The notes below the pieces were generated by a model that was not told the DNA's origin, did no database searches, and was given only the letters and a program-made list of their open reading frames with translations. Positions 41,447-49,462 of a stretch of DNA of 64,000 nt are shown piece after piece (positions within the stretch are counted from its first letter, which is position 1; each line of letters opens with the position of its first letter). The translations under genes and the position numbers were made by a program. This stretch comes from Candidatus Binatia bacterium (lineage in GTDB: Bacteria; Desulfobacterota; Binatia; UBA12015). The stretch spans positions 186,001-250,000 of the forward strand of contig DATCMB010000022.1 in NCBI GenBank assembly GCA_036563615.1, given 5' to 3'.

Positions 41447-42073
41447 ATGGCGAGCGAAGCGCAGAAGACCGCGCCGGTCGAGGCGGGATCCACCGCGACC
41501 CGCATCCTCGACGCCGCCGAGGCCTTATTCGCCGAGCGCGGCTTCGCCGGCGTCTCCGTGCGCGAGATCGCGGGCCAGGTCGGGCTCAACCAGGCGAGCA
41601 TCTACAACCACTTCCCGAGCAAGCAGGCGCTCTACGAGGCGGTGCTGCAGCGCGGGCTGCAGCCGATCCTCGACCTGCTCGCCGAGTGCGCGCCCGTGCT
41701 GCACGAGGAGCGCGAGCGCGACCGGTTGCTCGAGCAGCTCGTCGAGCACCTGTGGCGCACGCCGCACCTGCCGAAGCTGATCCAGCGCGAGGTGCTCGAC
41801 GGCGGCGAGTACCTCGAGCGGCTCGCCGACCACTGGCTGAAGCCGATCTACCAGCAGGGACGCCAGGCGGTGCTCGCCACCCCCGGCGTCGGCGACTGGC
41901 CCGAGCAGGACCTGCCGCTGCTGATCCTCGGCATGTACCACCTGCTGTTCGGGCACTTCTCGTCGGCGGCGCTGCTCGAGCGGCTGATCGGCCAGCCGGC
42001 GCTCTCCCCGGAGATGAAGCGCGCGCACCTCGCCTTCGTGAAGCGCGCAAGCGAAAGATTGCTCAGGGCTTGA
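41447..42073 (+). CDS. TetR/AcrR-family transcriptional regulator
   Basis: A 208-residue repressor. The N-terminal helix-turn-helix is canonical: TATRILDAAEALFAERGFAGVSVREIAGQVGLNQASIYNHFPSKQALYEAVLQR (about residues 14-67). The ligand domain (DLLAECAPVLHEERERDRLLEQLVEHLWRTPHLPKLIQREVLDGGEYL...) resembles the TetR_C pattern of fatty-acid or terpenoid regulators. The palindrome just before its start is the likely operator. Its 3' end overlaps the convergent esterase-like gene by 11 bases. Targets are not evident; the cupin is divergent. Confidence 0.93.
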   Translation: MASEAQKTAPVEAGSTATRILDAAEALFAERGFAGVSVREIAGQVGLNQASIYNHFPSKQALYEAVLQRGLQPILDLLAECAPVLHEERERDRLLEQLVEHLWRTPHLPKLIQREVLDGGEYLERLADHWLKPIYQQGRQAVLATPGVGDWPEQDLPLLILGMYHLLFGHFSSAALLERLIGQPALSPEMKRAHLAFVKRASERLLRA

Positions 42074-43085
42074 GCCAGCGCTCGAGCCAGCCGAGCACCT
42101 CGCCGTCGACGCCCGCGAGATTGTGTCCCTGCCCCGAGTAGGGGACGAAGCGGAAGTGGTCGGGGACGCCGCGCGCCTCGTACGCCGCGCGGAAGCGCGT
42201 CACCGTGTTCTCGACGCACGCGTACGGGATCGCGCGGTCGAGCTCGCCGGCGAGCAGCAGCAGCGGTCGCGGCGGGTAGCGGTTCGCGTTGCGGATCGGC
42301 TCGCGCGCCGCGATCTCGACCGCGTAGTCTGGGTCGAGCTCGAGCTTGCCGTTCGGCAGCCAACGCGGGTCGTCGTTCAGCGCGAGCGACGACGAGCGCA
42401 GGAACGTGAGGTAGTCGCCGCACGCGACCCGCACGACGCCGACCGCGATGCGCGGGTCGTGCGCCATCGCCTGCAGCGCGGTGAAGCCGCTCGTCGAGCT
42501 GCCGGTGATCGCGATGCGCTGCGGGTCGACGCGGGGGTTCTCGAGGATCCAGTCGATGACGCGCGGGATGCTGTGCTCGGCGTCCGTCGAGATGATCTCG
42601 AAGTAGGCGCGTCCGACGATGCCGGGGCGCGGCGCGGCGAGGAGCCAGCTCCCGACCGTGTGCGAGTCCTCGTCGCGCACGGGGAGGTTGGTCGTGTCCT
42701 CGAGCCCCGCGCTCGAGCCGGAGGCCTCCGACGCCTTCTTGAAGCCGCGCAGCAGCTCCCAGTTGGTGTGGAAGCGCACGACCCCGAAGCCGCGATCGAG
42801 CAGATCCGCGTCGGGGACGATGGGCGAGATCACGACCGGCAGCGGCCCGGATGGCTGCGCCGGCAGCGTCAGCGCGACCGTGATCCAGCCGTTGTCGATG
42901 GTCGCCGAGACCTTCTCCGGCTCCGGGCAGGGATCGCAGGCGCGGGGTGCCGTTGCGGGCTCGGTGGCCGCGGCCGGCGCGGGGGCCGCGGCGGGGACGA
43001 GCGACGCGGGATCGGGCCGACGCACGGCGGGCTTGCACGCGGCCGCCGCGACGAGAAGGATGCCGAGCAGCGTGCGGAGCATCAT
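42063..43085 (-). CDS. Alpha/beta-hydrolase-like lipoprotein
   Basis: A 340-residue lipoprotein: MLRTLLGILLVAAAACKP gives a lipobox (AAAAC). After a Pro/Ala linker it shows a dienelactone-hydrolase/acetyl-xylan-esterase-like fold: RIAITGSSTSGFTALQAMA, where the nucleophile elbow reads G-S-S-T-S instead of G-x-S-x-G; LLLLAGELDRAIPY (Asp) and PYSGQGHNLAG (His). A PIVPDADLLDRGFGVVRF segment supplies an N-terminal strand. Start ATG 43085 (an ATG at 43109 adds eight residues). It probably hydrolyses an ester or carbohydrate in the periplasm. Confidence 0.8.
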   Translation of the reverse strand: MMLRTLLGILLVAAAACKPAVRRPDPASLVPAAAPAPAAATEPATAPRACDPCPEPEKVSATIDNGWITVALTLPAQPSGPLPVVISPIVPDADLLDRGFGVVRFHTNWELLRGFKKASEASGSSAGLEDTTNLPVRDEDSHTVGSWLLAAPRPGIVGRAYFEIISTDAEHSIPRVIDWILENPRVDPQRIAITGSSTSGFTALQAMAHDPRIAVGVVRVACGDYLTFLRSSSLALNDDPRWLPNGKLELDPDYAVEIAAREPIRNANRYPPRPLLLLAGELDRAIPYACVENTVTRFRAAYEARGVPDHFRFVPYSGQGHNLAGVDGEVLGWLERWLKP

Positions 43086-43124
43086 CGATCTGACCAGTTC
43101 GCCTGGCATCCGGAGTAGCGATAC

Positions 43125-43901
43125 GTGACTCTCGGCGATCGGGAAAGCGGAACGCGCCTCGTGCGCGCGGCGGCGGTCGGGCGCGGACTCGGGCCAGTGC
43201 TCTGTGCGCTGATCGTCGCGGTCGCCGCGACGGGCTGCGCGCGCTCCCTCGTCGAGCGCGCGATCGCGGCGCGGGGCGGTCCGCTCGAGAGCGCGTCGCG
43301 CGAGTCCGAGGCCGAGGTCTACGAGAAGATCCCCGGCACCTGGGCCTGGCGCATCGACTACCGCGTGCCGGATCGCCTGCGCTGGACGCTCGAGACCTGG
43401 GGCGACGAGCAGACCTACGCCTACGACGGCCAGACCGTGCGCTACTTCCTCGGCACCGCGCCGGTCGGATCGGATCCCGCGCTCGCGCGCGCGGTGCGCA
43501 CCCAGGTCCGCTGGATCGGGCTCAGCCTGCTCGACGTGCTCGACGACGAGCGGCTGCTGGTCGTCGAGGAGCTTCCCCGCGACGCGCTGCCGGCCGGGGT
43601 CGCGAGCGGCTTGCGCGCCACCTGGCGCGAGGACGGGACGTCGTACCTGCTGTACTTCGACGAGCGCGACCTGCTGGTCGCGAGCCGCGGCCCGGTCGAC
43701 GTGCCGGTGATCGGCAGCGGCGAGCTCGTCGCGTCGTACGAAGACTTCCGCGAGGTCGGCGGCTTCCTGCTGCCTTTCCGCGGCCGCTACACGCTCGACG
43801 GCCGCCCGCTGTTCGACGAGACCGTGCTGCGCTGGGTGCCGAACGACCCGGCGCTCACGGAGGAAGCCTTCACCCGCGCGCCGCCGCCGAAGCTACGCTG
43901 A
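43125..43901 (+). CDS. Lipoprotein, unknown function
   Basis: A 258-residue protein starting at GTG 43125, divergent from the esterase-like gene by 39 bases. The signal segment VLCALIVAVAATGC puts the lipid-modified Cys at 38. The mature sequence (VYEKIPGTWAWRIDYRVPDRLRWTLETWGDEQTYAYDGQTVRYFLG, YLLYFDERDLLVASRGPVDVP, ASYEDFREVGGFLLPFRGRYTLDG) has the strand rhythm of LolA/LolB- and outer-membrane lipoprotein-sorting-like half-barrels that hold lipids. That placement is inferred. No operon partner. Confidence 0.75.
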   Translation: MTLGDRESGTRLVRAAAVGRGLGPVLCALIVAVAATGCARSLVERAIAARGGPLESASRESEAEVYEKIPGTWAWRIDYRVPDRLRWTLETWGDEQTYAYDGQTVRYFLGTAPVGSDPALARAVRTQVRWIGLSLLDVLDDERLLVVEELPRDALPAGVASGLRATWREDGTSYLLYFDERDLLVASRGPVDVPVIGSGELVASYEDFREVGGFLLPFRGRYTLDGRPLFDETVLRWVPNDPALTEEAFTRAPPPKLR

Positions 43902-43971
43902 GACGGTCCCCTCGGCTGGCCCCGCGCGCGGTGCCGGCGTCGCGGCGACGTGCGCGCGAAACGCGCCGGCG

Positions 43972-44538
43972 TCAATCCATCCCGAGCTTGGCGCGCCCCT
44001 CGGGCGAGATCATGTTCGGGTTCCATACCGGGGTCCACACGATCTCGACCTCGGCCTCGGCGACGCCCGGCAGCCCGAGGATCTTGTAGCGCGCGTCGGC
44101 GGCGATCGACGCGCCCATGCCGCAGCCCTGCGCGGTCAGCGTCATCTTGACGTCGACCCGGTTGCGGCCGTCGTCGAGCGGCTTGATCTGCATGTCGTAG
44201 ACCAGGCCCAGGTCGACGATGTTGACCGGGATCTCGGGGTCGTAGCAGGTCTTGAGCTGCTGCCAGACGAGCGGCTCGAGCTCCTCGGGGGTCAGCTTCT
44301 CGCCGCTCGCCGCGGGCACCTCGGGCTCGGGCGCCGGCTCCATGCCGACCGCGTCGGCGTCGCGGCTCGAGATCCGCAGCAGTCCGCCGTACTCGGGGAC
44401 GTGCACGGTGAAGGATCCGCCGAGCGACTGGGTGATCACGGCCTTCGTGCCCTGGGGAAGCAGGACCGTGTGGCCGGCGGGGATCATCACCGCCTCACAG
44501 TCGCGCGTCAGCTCGATCCACTGGTTGGACTCGCTCAT
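43972..44538 (-). CDS. sufT: SufT-like Fe-S assembly protein
   Basis: A 188-residue protein with an N-terminal SufT beta domain (QWIELTRDCEAVMIPAGHTVLLPQGTKAVITQSLGGSFTVHVPEYGGLLRISSRDADAVG) and a C-terminal MIP18/DUF59 domain (LEPLVWQQLKTCYDPEIPVNIVDLGLVYDMQI, LTAQGCGMGASIAADA, VEIVWTPVWNPNMISPEGRAKLG). This is the standard SufT architecture, which helps mature Fe-S clusters. In this window, likely clients would be UdgX and the molybdenum hydroxylase. No other suf gene is near. ATG 44538 gives the family start. Confidence 0.93.
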   Translation of the reverse strand: MSESNQWIELTRDCEAVMIPAGHTVLLPQGTKAVITQSLGGSFTVHVPEYGGLLRISSRDADAVGMEPAPEPEVPAASGEKLTPEELEPLVWQQLKTCYDPEIPVNIVDLGLVYDMQIKPLDDGRNRVDVKMTLTAQGCGMGASIAADARYKILGLPGVAEAEVEIVWTPVWNPNMISPEGRAKLGMD

Positions 44539-44678
44539 GTCGAGCAGGATAGCGTCCGCCTGCAGCAAAACCCAGGTAGGCCGAAATCGCTGGCGCTCGC
44601 GCACGAGTCCGGCTACCAACAAACGTTGGCTCGGACGCGGCGCGACGGCGACGCGGGTTCCGGGAGGGAGCACAGACG

Positions 44679-45809
44679 ATGGCGTACGAGCACGGCAGGA
44701 TCACGGACGAGGGCATCGCGAAGCTGCGCGAGCGCATCGGCAAGGGCTTCGAGGGGCGCCAGCCGTGGCGCACCGAGGTCAACCGCGACACCATCTGGCA
44801 CCTCGCGCACGCGATCGGCGACCTGAACCCGCTCTACACCGACCGCGAGTACGCCAAGAAGCACAGTAAGTGGGGCCGGCTGCACTGCCCGGGCGTCGTG
44901 CTGCGCTGCTACGACACGCTGAGCGCGCCGGGCTCGGCCGGATTGCCGGAAGGTCTCCCCGGGGTGCACTCGATCTGGTCGGGCTCGCACTACGAGTGGT
45001 ACCGCCCGGTGCTCGAGGGCGACGTCATCCGCTCCGAGAGCTACCTCAAGGACGTCGTCGAGAAGACCAGCAAGTTCACCGACGGCCGCACGGTCTACCA
45101 GACGTACGAAGCGGTCTATTACGACCAGACCGGCGCCTGCATCGGCAAGCGCAGCGACACCTACATGCGCGCCGACCGCAACAAGACGCGCGAGAAGAGC
45201 GTGTACAAGGAGCAGGAGAAGCTCGCGCACTGGACGCCCGAGGACATCGAGCGCTTCCAGGAGGAGTACCGCAACGAGACGCGCACGGTGGAGCGCTACT
45301 GGGAGGACGTCAACGTCGGCGACGACATCGGCAAGGTGATCAAGGGTCCGCTCACGCCGACCGCGGAGATCGCCTTCGAGTCCTTCTTCGGCATCTATCT
45401 CGTCGGCAACATCGTCGCGTCCCGCCTGCTCGACAAGCACCCGATGCTCATGGTGCCGAACGAGCAGGGCGTCCCGGAGCCGCCGCAGCGCGTGCACTGG
45501 GACAACAAGTTCACCCAGGACACGCTCGGCCTGCCCGGCGCCTACGACCTCGGCCTCGAGCGCCTGTCGTGGATGTGCCACGTGGTCACCAACTGGATGG
45601 GCGACAAGGGGCACCTGGCCTTCATCGACGCGCGCTACAAGCGCTTCAACTACCTGGGCGACGTGACCTGGGCGCGCGGCAAGGTCGTCGAAAAATTCGA
45701 GCGCGACGGCCGCAAGATGGTGAAGCTCGACGTCTACACCATCAACCACCGCGAGCAGATCACCGCGACGGCGGTCGCCGAGGTCGAGCTGCCGAGCCGC
45801 GCTGCGTAG
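44679..45809 (+). CDS. MaoC-like acyl dehydratase, double hotdog
   Basis: A 376-residue protein with GGGAGGG before ATG 44679. It has a FAS1-like N-terminal hotdog (INRDTIWHLAHAIGDLNPLYTDREYAKKHSKWGRLHCPGVVLRCYDTL) and a C-terminal MaoC-like hotdog (ERYWEDVNVGDDIGKVIKGPLTP...). The hydratase dyad D-x-N-P-x-H is present in the first half as DLNPLY, with Tyr in place of His, so catalysis there is uncertain. Such proteins hydrate enoyl-CoAs in beta-oxidation of steroids, branched or aromatic acids. Monocistronic, with a hairpin after the stop. Confidence 0.88.
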   Translation: MAYEHGRITDEGIAKLRERIGKGFEGRQPWRTEVNRDTIWHLAHAIGDLNPLYTDREYAKKHSKWGRLHCPGVVLRCYDTLSAPGSAGLPEGLPGVHSIWSGSHYEWYRPVLEGDVIRSESYLKDVVEKTSKFTDGRTVYQTYEAVYYDQTGACIGKRSDTYMRADRNKTREKSVYKEQEKLAHWTPEDIERFQEEYRNETRTVERYWEDVNVGDDIGKVIKGPLTPTAEIAFESFFGIYLVGNIVASRLLDKHPMLMVPNEQGVPEPPQRVHWDNKFTQDTLGLPGAYDLGLERLSWMCHVVTNWMGDKGHLAFIDARYKRFNYLGDVTWARGKVVEKFERDGRKMVKLDVYTINHREQITATAVAEVELPSRAA

Positions 45810-45837
45810 CCGGCGGCGCCCAAGCGAGCGAATCGGA

Positions 45838-45869
45838 GCAGGTGGGGCTGCGCTCGTGGCCCCGCCTGC
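45838..45869. terminator. Bidirectional hairpin between convergent genes
   Basis: 11-base arms, GCAGGTGGGGC (45838-45848) and GCCCCGCCTGC (45859-45869), pair throughout with one G-T wobble around a 10-base loop. It sits between the ends of the MaoC gene (45809) and the minus-strand small gene (45871), so it can serve both. Confidence 0.65.
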
Positions 45870-45870
45870 G

Positions 45871-46089
45871 TCACTTGGCGGGGCGGGTAGCGCGTCGGTC
45901 GCGCTTGTCGCGCTCGCGGAGCTCGAGCGCGAGCTGGCGGACCTCGTCGCGCGCGACGGTGATGAAGGCGGCGTCGGACGAGCGCTTCACCCAGGCGAGC
46001 ACCTCGTCACCGGACAGAATGGCGTACGGAAAGCCGGGCGGCCCGCCGGGGATGGCCTGGCAGCTCCAATGCTCCCTCGAGGCTTGCAT
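45871..46089 (-). CDS. Small conserved-looking hypothetical protein
   Basis: A 72-residue protein with a strong GGAGGT site about eight bases before ATG 46089. It has no signal peptide. It contains AILSGDEVLAWVKRSSDAAFITVARDEVRQLALELRERDKRD, a short helical, charged C-terminus. It is divergent from the zinc-regulator gene (206-base gap). No family recognised; the good start signal and a normal amino acid composition make it likely real. Confidence 0.6.
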   Translation of the reverse strand: MQASREHWSCQAIPGGPPGFPYAILSGDEVLAWVKRSSDAAFITVARDEVRQLALELRERDKRDRRATRPAK

Positions 46090-46226
46090 GACTCTGGACC
46101 TCCGTCCCCGAGCTCCAGTGCGCGAGAGTGTGTCGGTAAAGCCAGAATCGATACCAAAATTCGGATGGTGTCAAGAGCTTTTCGTCGTCTGCTCGCCCGG
46201 CGAGCGTCCGCCGGCGCTGGATGCTC

Positions 46227-46243
46227 CTGCAACGGTGTTGCAG
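46227..46243. promoter_or_regulatory. Palindromic operator (candidate Zur box) before the Fur-family gene
   Basis: CTGCAACGGTGTTGCAG, a perfect 17-base palindrome with 7-base arms around GGT, 52 bases before the start of the Fur-family regulator. The half-site TGCAAC-N3-GTTGCA recurs with two mismatches in the promoter region of the zinc transporter genes at 51842-51856. Confidence 0.65.
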
Positions 46244-46295
46244 AACGGCCGCGCCGGCCTGTCGGGAGCGCGGCCGCCGTGGTAAGCGGGCTGCC

Positions 46296-46745
46296 ATGAC
46301 GCGCAAGAGCCGGGCTCAGGCGGCGAGCCGGGTCGCGGAGATCCGCGCCGCGATCCGTGCGGCCGGGATGCGCAGCACCGCGCCGCGCATCGCGGTGGTC
46401 GAGCGCCTGCAGCGCGCCACCGCCCCGATGAGCCACGCCGAGATCACCGAGGAGCTGCTGCCGCTCGGCTTCGACCGCGCCACGATCTACCGCAACCTGG
46501 TCGACCTCGCCGAGGCCGGGCTCGTGTCCCGCGTCGAGGTCGGCGACCACGTCTGGCGCTACGAGATGCGCAGCGCCGACCGCGGCACCGAGCGCGAGCA
46601 CCCGCACTTCGTGTGCAACGACTGCGGCACCGTCGCCTGCCTGCCCGAGGTCAGCGTGAACATCCGCCCAGCGCCGGGCTCGCGCCGCTCGCCGGTCGCG
46701 GAGGTGTCGCAGGTCCTGCTCAAGGGCCGCTGCGAGAGCTGCTAG
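46296..46745 (+). CDS. Fur-family metalloregulator, probably Zur
   Basis: A 149-residue Fur-family repressor. It has the N-terminal winged helix (RVAEIRAAIRAAGMRSTAPRIAVVERLQRATAPMSHAEITEELLPLGFDRATIYRNLVDLAEAGLVSRVEVGDHVWRYEM) and a C-terminal metal domain with HPHFVCNDCGTVACLPEV and a final CESC, the paired CxxC structural zinc site. It sits end to end with znuB, whose stop it overlaps (CTAG at 46742-46745), and the zinc operon and ZIP gene are neighbours, so zinc response (Zur) is more likely than iron (Fur) or peroxide (PerR). The metal is inferred from context. Confidence 0.9.
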   Translation: MTRKSRAQAASRVAEIRAAIRAAGMRSTAPRIAVVERLQRATAPMSHAEITEELLPLGFDRATIYRNLVDLAEAGLVSRVEVGDHVWRYEMRSADRGTEREHPHFVCNDCGTVACLPEVSVNIRPAPGSRRSPVAEVSQVLLKGRCESC

Positions 46746-47638
46746 CGACCCGCGAGCGGCTCGCCTTCGCGGCGACCGTTCGCGAGCGCGCGCTCTGAGC
46801 GCCGCAGCAGCCAGGCGGCGACCAGCGTCAGGCTCAGCACGAACGCCGTCGTCTGGCCCGGCGGGTAGTCGAGGTCGTGCGCCACGACGAAGCTCACGAG
46901 GCTGCCGGCGAGGCCGAGCAGGGGCGCGACGACGAACATCGTGCGCACCTCGCGGCACAGGCTGCGCGCCGCGAGCGCCGGCAGCACCAGGCAGCCGAAG
47001 GTGAAGATGCTGCCCGCGACGCGGTTCGAGAGCCCGACGACGACGCCGAGCCAGATCGCGAGCAGCACGCCCCAGCGCCGGACGCCGAGCCCGACGGCGG
47101 ACGCCATCTGCGGATCCATCGCGAGCAGCGCGAGCTCGCGGTGACGCAGCGCCACGCCCGCTGCGGTGAGCGCCAGCAGCAAGGCGAGCACCGCGACGTC
47201 GCCCGCGGTCGCGCCGATGATCGTGCTCGCGACGAGCCGGTGGATCTCCTCCGTGCCGTGCGGGCTGTGCGACAGCAGCAGCACCGACAGGCTCGCGCTG
47301 AAGAGAAAGACGAGCCCGGTCGCGGCCTCGCGGCTCTCGCCGCGCTCGTGCGCGCCGCGCGTCGTGAGCAGCGCCGCGAGCACGGCGAAGATCCCCGCCG
47401 CGGCGGAGAGGAAGGCGTCGCTCTCGAGCCACGGAACGACCGCGAGAGCAGGGAGCGTGGCCAGCCGCAGCCCGCACGCGATCCCGAGCAGCGACGCCTG
47501 CGACATCGCGGCGCCGAGGAAGATCTGCTCGCGCGCCACGACCATCACGCCGAGCAGCGGCAGCAGCAGCGAAATCAGCCAGCCGGCGAGGTAGGCGTCG
47601 CGGAACAGCGCCCAGGAGTCGAGGAAGGACGCGATCAC
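46742..47638 (-). CDS. znuB: ABC-type metal (zinc/manganese) permease
   Basis: A 298-residue membrane permease of the ZnuB/MntB family. About eight hydrophobic helices are visible (LAGWLISLLLPLLGVMVVA, LLGIACGLRLATLPALAVV, AGIFAVLAALLTTRG, GLVFLFSASLSVLLLSH, VAVLALLLALTAAGVAL, LGVRRWGVLLAIWLGVVVGLSNRVAGSIFTFGCLVLPALAARS, ...), and EQIFLGAAMSQASLLG matches the cytoplasmic family stretch. GTG 47638 overlaps the znuC stop. Last gene of the operon, convergent with the Fur-family gene. Confidence 0.93.
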   Translation of the reverse strand: MIASFLDSWALFRDAYLAGWLISLLLPLLGVMVVAREQIFLGAAMSQASLLGIACGLRLATLPALAVVPWLESDAFLSAAAGIFAVLAALLTTRGAHERGESREAATGLVFLFSASLSVLLLSHSPHGTEEIHRLVASTIIGATAGDVAVLALLLALTAAGVALRHRELALLAMDPQMASAVGLGVRRWGVLLAIWLGVVVGLSNRVAGSIFTFGCLVLPALAARSLCREVRTMFVVAPLLGLAGSLVSFVVAHDLDYPPGQTTAFVLSLTLVAAWLLRRSERALANGRREGEPLAGR

Positions 47639-48339
47639 GACCGCACCTCGAGCGCGGGACCCTTCGCCCGCTCGCGCGCGGTGCGCTCCTCGACGCGCAC
47701 CGTGCCGTCGGCGAAGGTCGCGACGTGCGACGCGTGGCGCTCGGCCATCGCGGCGTCGTGCGTGACCAGCAGCAGCGTGAGGCCGTGTTGGCGGTTGAGC
47801 TCGACGAGGTCGCGCAGCAGCGCCGCCTCGGCGTCGGCGTCGAGGTGGTTCATCGGCTCGTCGAGCACCAGCAGCTCGGGCTCGCGGATCAGCGCGCGGG
47901 CGACGAGCGCGCGCTGACGTTGCCCGCCCGAAAGCGCGCGGAACGACGCCCGCTCGAGCTCGGCGAGCCCGACGCGCTCGAGCGCGCGCCGCAGCCGCGC
48001 GCCGCGCTCCGCACGCGGCACGTCGAGCCCGACGAGACCGAGCGACACGAACTCGCGCACCGTCGTCGGCAGCGACGGGTTCGTCTCGGCGTGCTGCGGC
48101 ACGAAGCCGACGCGCGCACGACCGCCGAGCGACGCGGCGAGGCGGAGCGTCCCGCCCTGCGGCTCGAGCATGCCGAGCACCGCGTGCAGGAAGGTGCTCT
48201 TGCCGCTGCCGTTGCGCCCGACGAGGAACCAGAACTCGCCGCGGCGCACCGTCAAGTCGACGTCGCGCAGCACGACGCGCGCGCCGTAGCCGAGCGTCAG
48301 CGCGCGGGCCTCGAGCAGCACCTCGGGGCGCGACGTCAT
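47635..48339 (-). CDS. znuC: ABC-type metal transporter ATPase
   Basis: A 234-residue ATPase. Walker A GRNGSGKST (residues 41-49), signature LSGGQRQRALVARALI, Walker B LLVLDEPMNHLD, and switch His LVTHD are all present. Its start overlaps the znuA stop by ATGA, and its stop overlaps znuB, so the three parts are translated in sequence. It powers uptake of the metal delivered by ZnuA. Confidence 0.95.
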   Translation of the reverse strand: MTSRPEVLLEARALTLGYGARVVLRDVDLTVRRGEFWFLVGRNGSGKSTFLHAVLGMLEPQGGTLRLAASLGGRARVGFVPQHAETNPSLPTTVREFVSLGLVGLDVPRAERGARLRRALERVGLAELERASFRALSGGQRQRALVARALIREPELLVLDEPMNHLDADAEAALLRDLVELNRQHGLTLLLVTHDAAMAERHASHVATFADGTVRVEERTARERAKGPALEVRS

Positions 48340-49451
48340 CTCGTCTCCGCACCCGCCGACGCGATCTGCTCGACGTTGTAGCCGATCATGTCGAGGTACG
48401 TCGGCGCCTCGGGAACCGCGCCGACCTGCGTCGCCATGCGCAGCACGCGGGCGCCGGTCTTCGAGCCGACGAGGTTCGCGTAGCGCGGATCGTAGTACGT
48501 CGACGCGAGCACGATCCGCACGTCCTGCGCGCGCATCAGCTCGATCACGCGCTCGAGGCTCTTGGTCGTGGGCGGAACGCCGGGCAGCGGCTCGAGGTCG
48601 GCGACCACCTCGAGGCCGAAGAAGCGCGTGAAGTAGGTCCACACCGCGTGGTCCTCGACGAGCTTCGTGCCCTGCAGCGGCAGCATGCGTCCGAGCCAGC
48701 CGCCGAGCTCGGCGCGCTGACCCTGGTCGTCGAGGAAGGAAGCGAGCTTGCGCGCCTCGTAGAGCCGGACGAGCTTCGGCACGTCGTCGCCGTAGCGCGC
48801 GGCGAGCGCGGGTCCGACCAGGCGGCGGAAGAGCTCGTCCTGGAAGGTCGCGAGCCGGCGCTCGAAGCGCGCGGCGGCGTCCGGCCGCAGCTCGGAGAGC
48901 TTCGCGGCGATCGCGCGCGCCACCGCGAGGCCGCGCAGCGGATCGAGCAGGTAGTGCGGGTTGCCGCGCGCGTGCACGTCGCCCTGGCTGCGGTCGACCG
49001 GCGTCGTCGGGATCCCGAGCGGCTGTCCGATCGCCGTCGACGCGTCGAGGTAGCCCGCCGCCCCCGGCTCGACGCGCGGGTTGCGCGCCTGTCGCAGCAG
49101 CGCCGGCAGCCAGGCGATCTCGAGGTCGAGCCCGATCTGCACCAGGAGGTCGGCCTCGCTGAGTTGCTTGACGAAGCTCGGCCGCGCTTCCGCGAAGTGC
49201 GGGTCCTCGGTGGGCTTGACGAAGGTCGTCACGGCGACGTCGTCGCCGCCGATCTCGCGCACGAGCGCGCCGAGGTCGGGCGTCGTCGCGCAGACGCGCA
49301 GCGGCGCCGTCTCCTGCGCGGTCGCGTGTGCCGCGGATGTGAGGGAGACGAGTACGGCGGCGAGGCCCGCGAGGGCGCGTGCGGCCACGCGTCGGCCGCA
49401 CGCGCGCGAGCGATGTTCGATGCCTCGGGAGCGATTCGCGTTCATCGCCAT
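48336..49451 (-). CDS. znuA: Metal-binding periplasmic protein
   Basis: A 371-residue cluster A-I solute-binding protein with AAGGAG before ATG 49451. A signal peptide (ALAGLAAVLVSLTSAAHATAQ) precedes RVCATTPDLGALVREIGGDDVAVTTFVKPTEDPHFAEARPS, NPHYLLDPLRG, KLVEDHAVWTYFTRFFGL and IVLASTYYDPRYANLVG; the His in DPHF, NPHY and EDHA plus the Asp in YYDPRY are the four metal ligands. It lacks the His-rich loop common in zinc-specific ZnuA, so manganese is possible, but the Zur-like gene and His-rich porin argue for zinc. Confidence 0.92.
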   Translation of the reverse strand: MAMNANRSRGIEHRSRACGRRVAARALAGLAAVLVSLTSAAHATAQETAPLRVCATTPDLGALVREIGGDDVAVTTFVKPTEDPHFAEARPSFVKQLSEADLLVQIGLDLEIAWLPALLRQARNPRVEPGAAGYLDASTAIGQPLGIPTTPVDRSQGDVHARGNPHYLLDPLRGLAVARAIAAKLSELRPDAAARFERRLATFQDELFRRLVGPALAARYGDDVPKLVRLYEARKLASFLDDQGQRAELGGWLGRMLPLQGTKLVEDHAVWTYFTRFFGLEVVADLEPLPGVPPTTKSLERVIELMRAQDVRIVLASTYYDPRYANLVGSKTGARVLRMATQVGAVPEAPTYLDMIGYNVEQIASAGAETR

Positions 49452-49462
49452 CGGCTCCTTTC

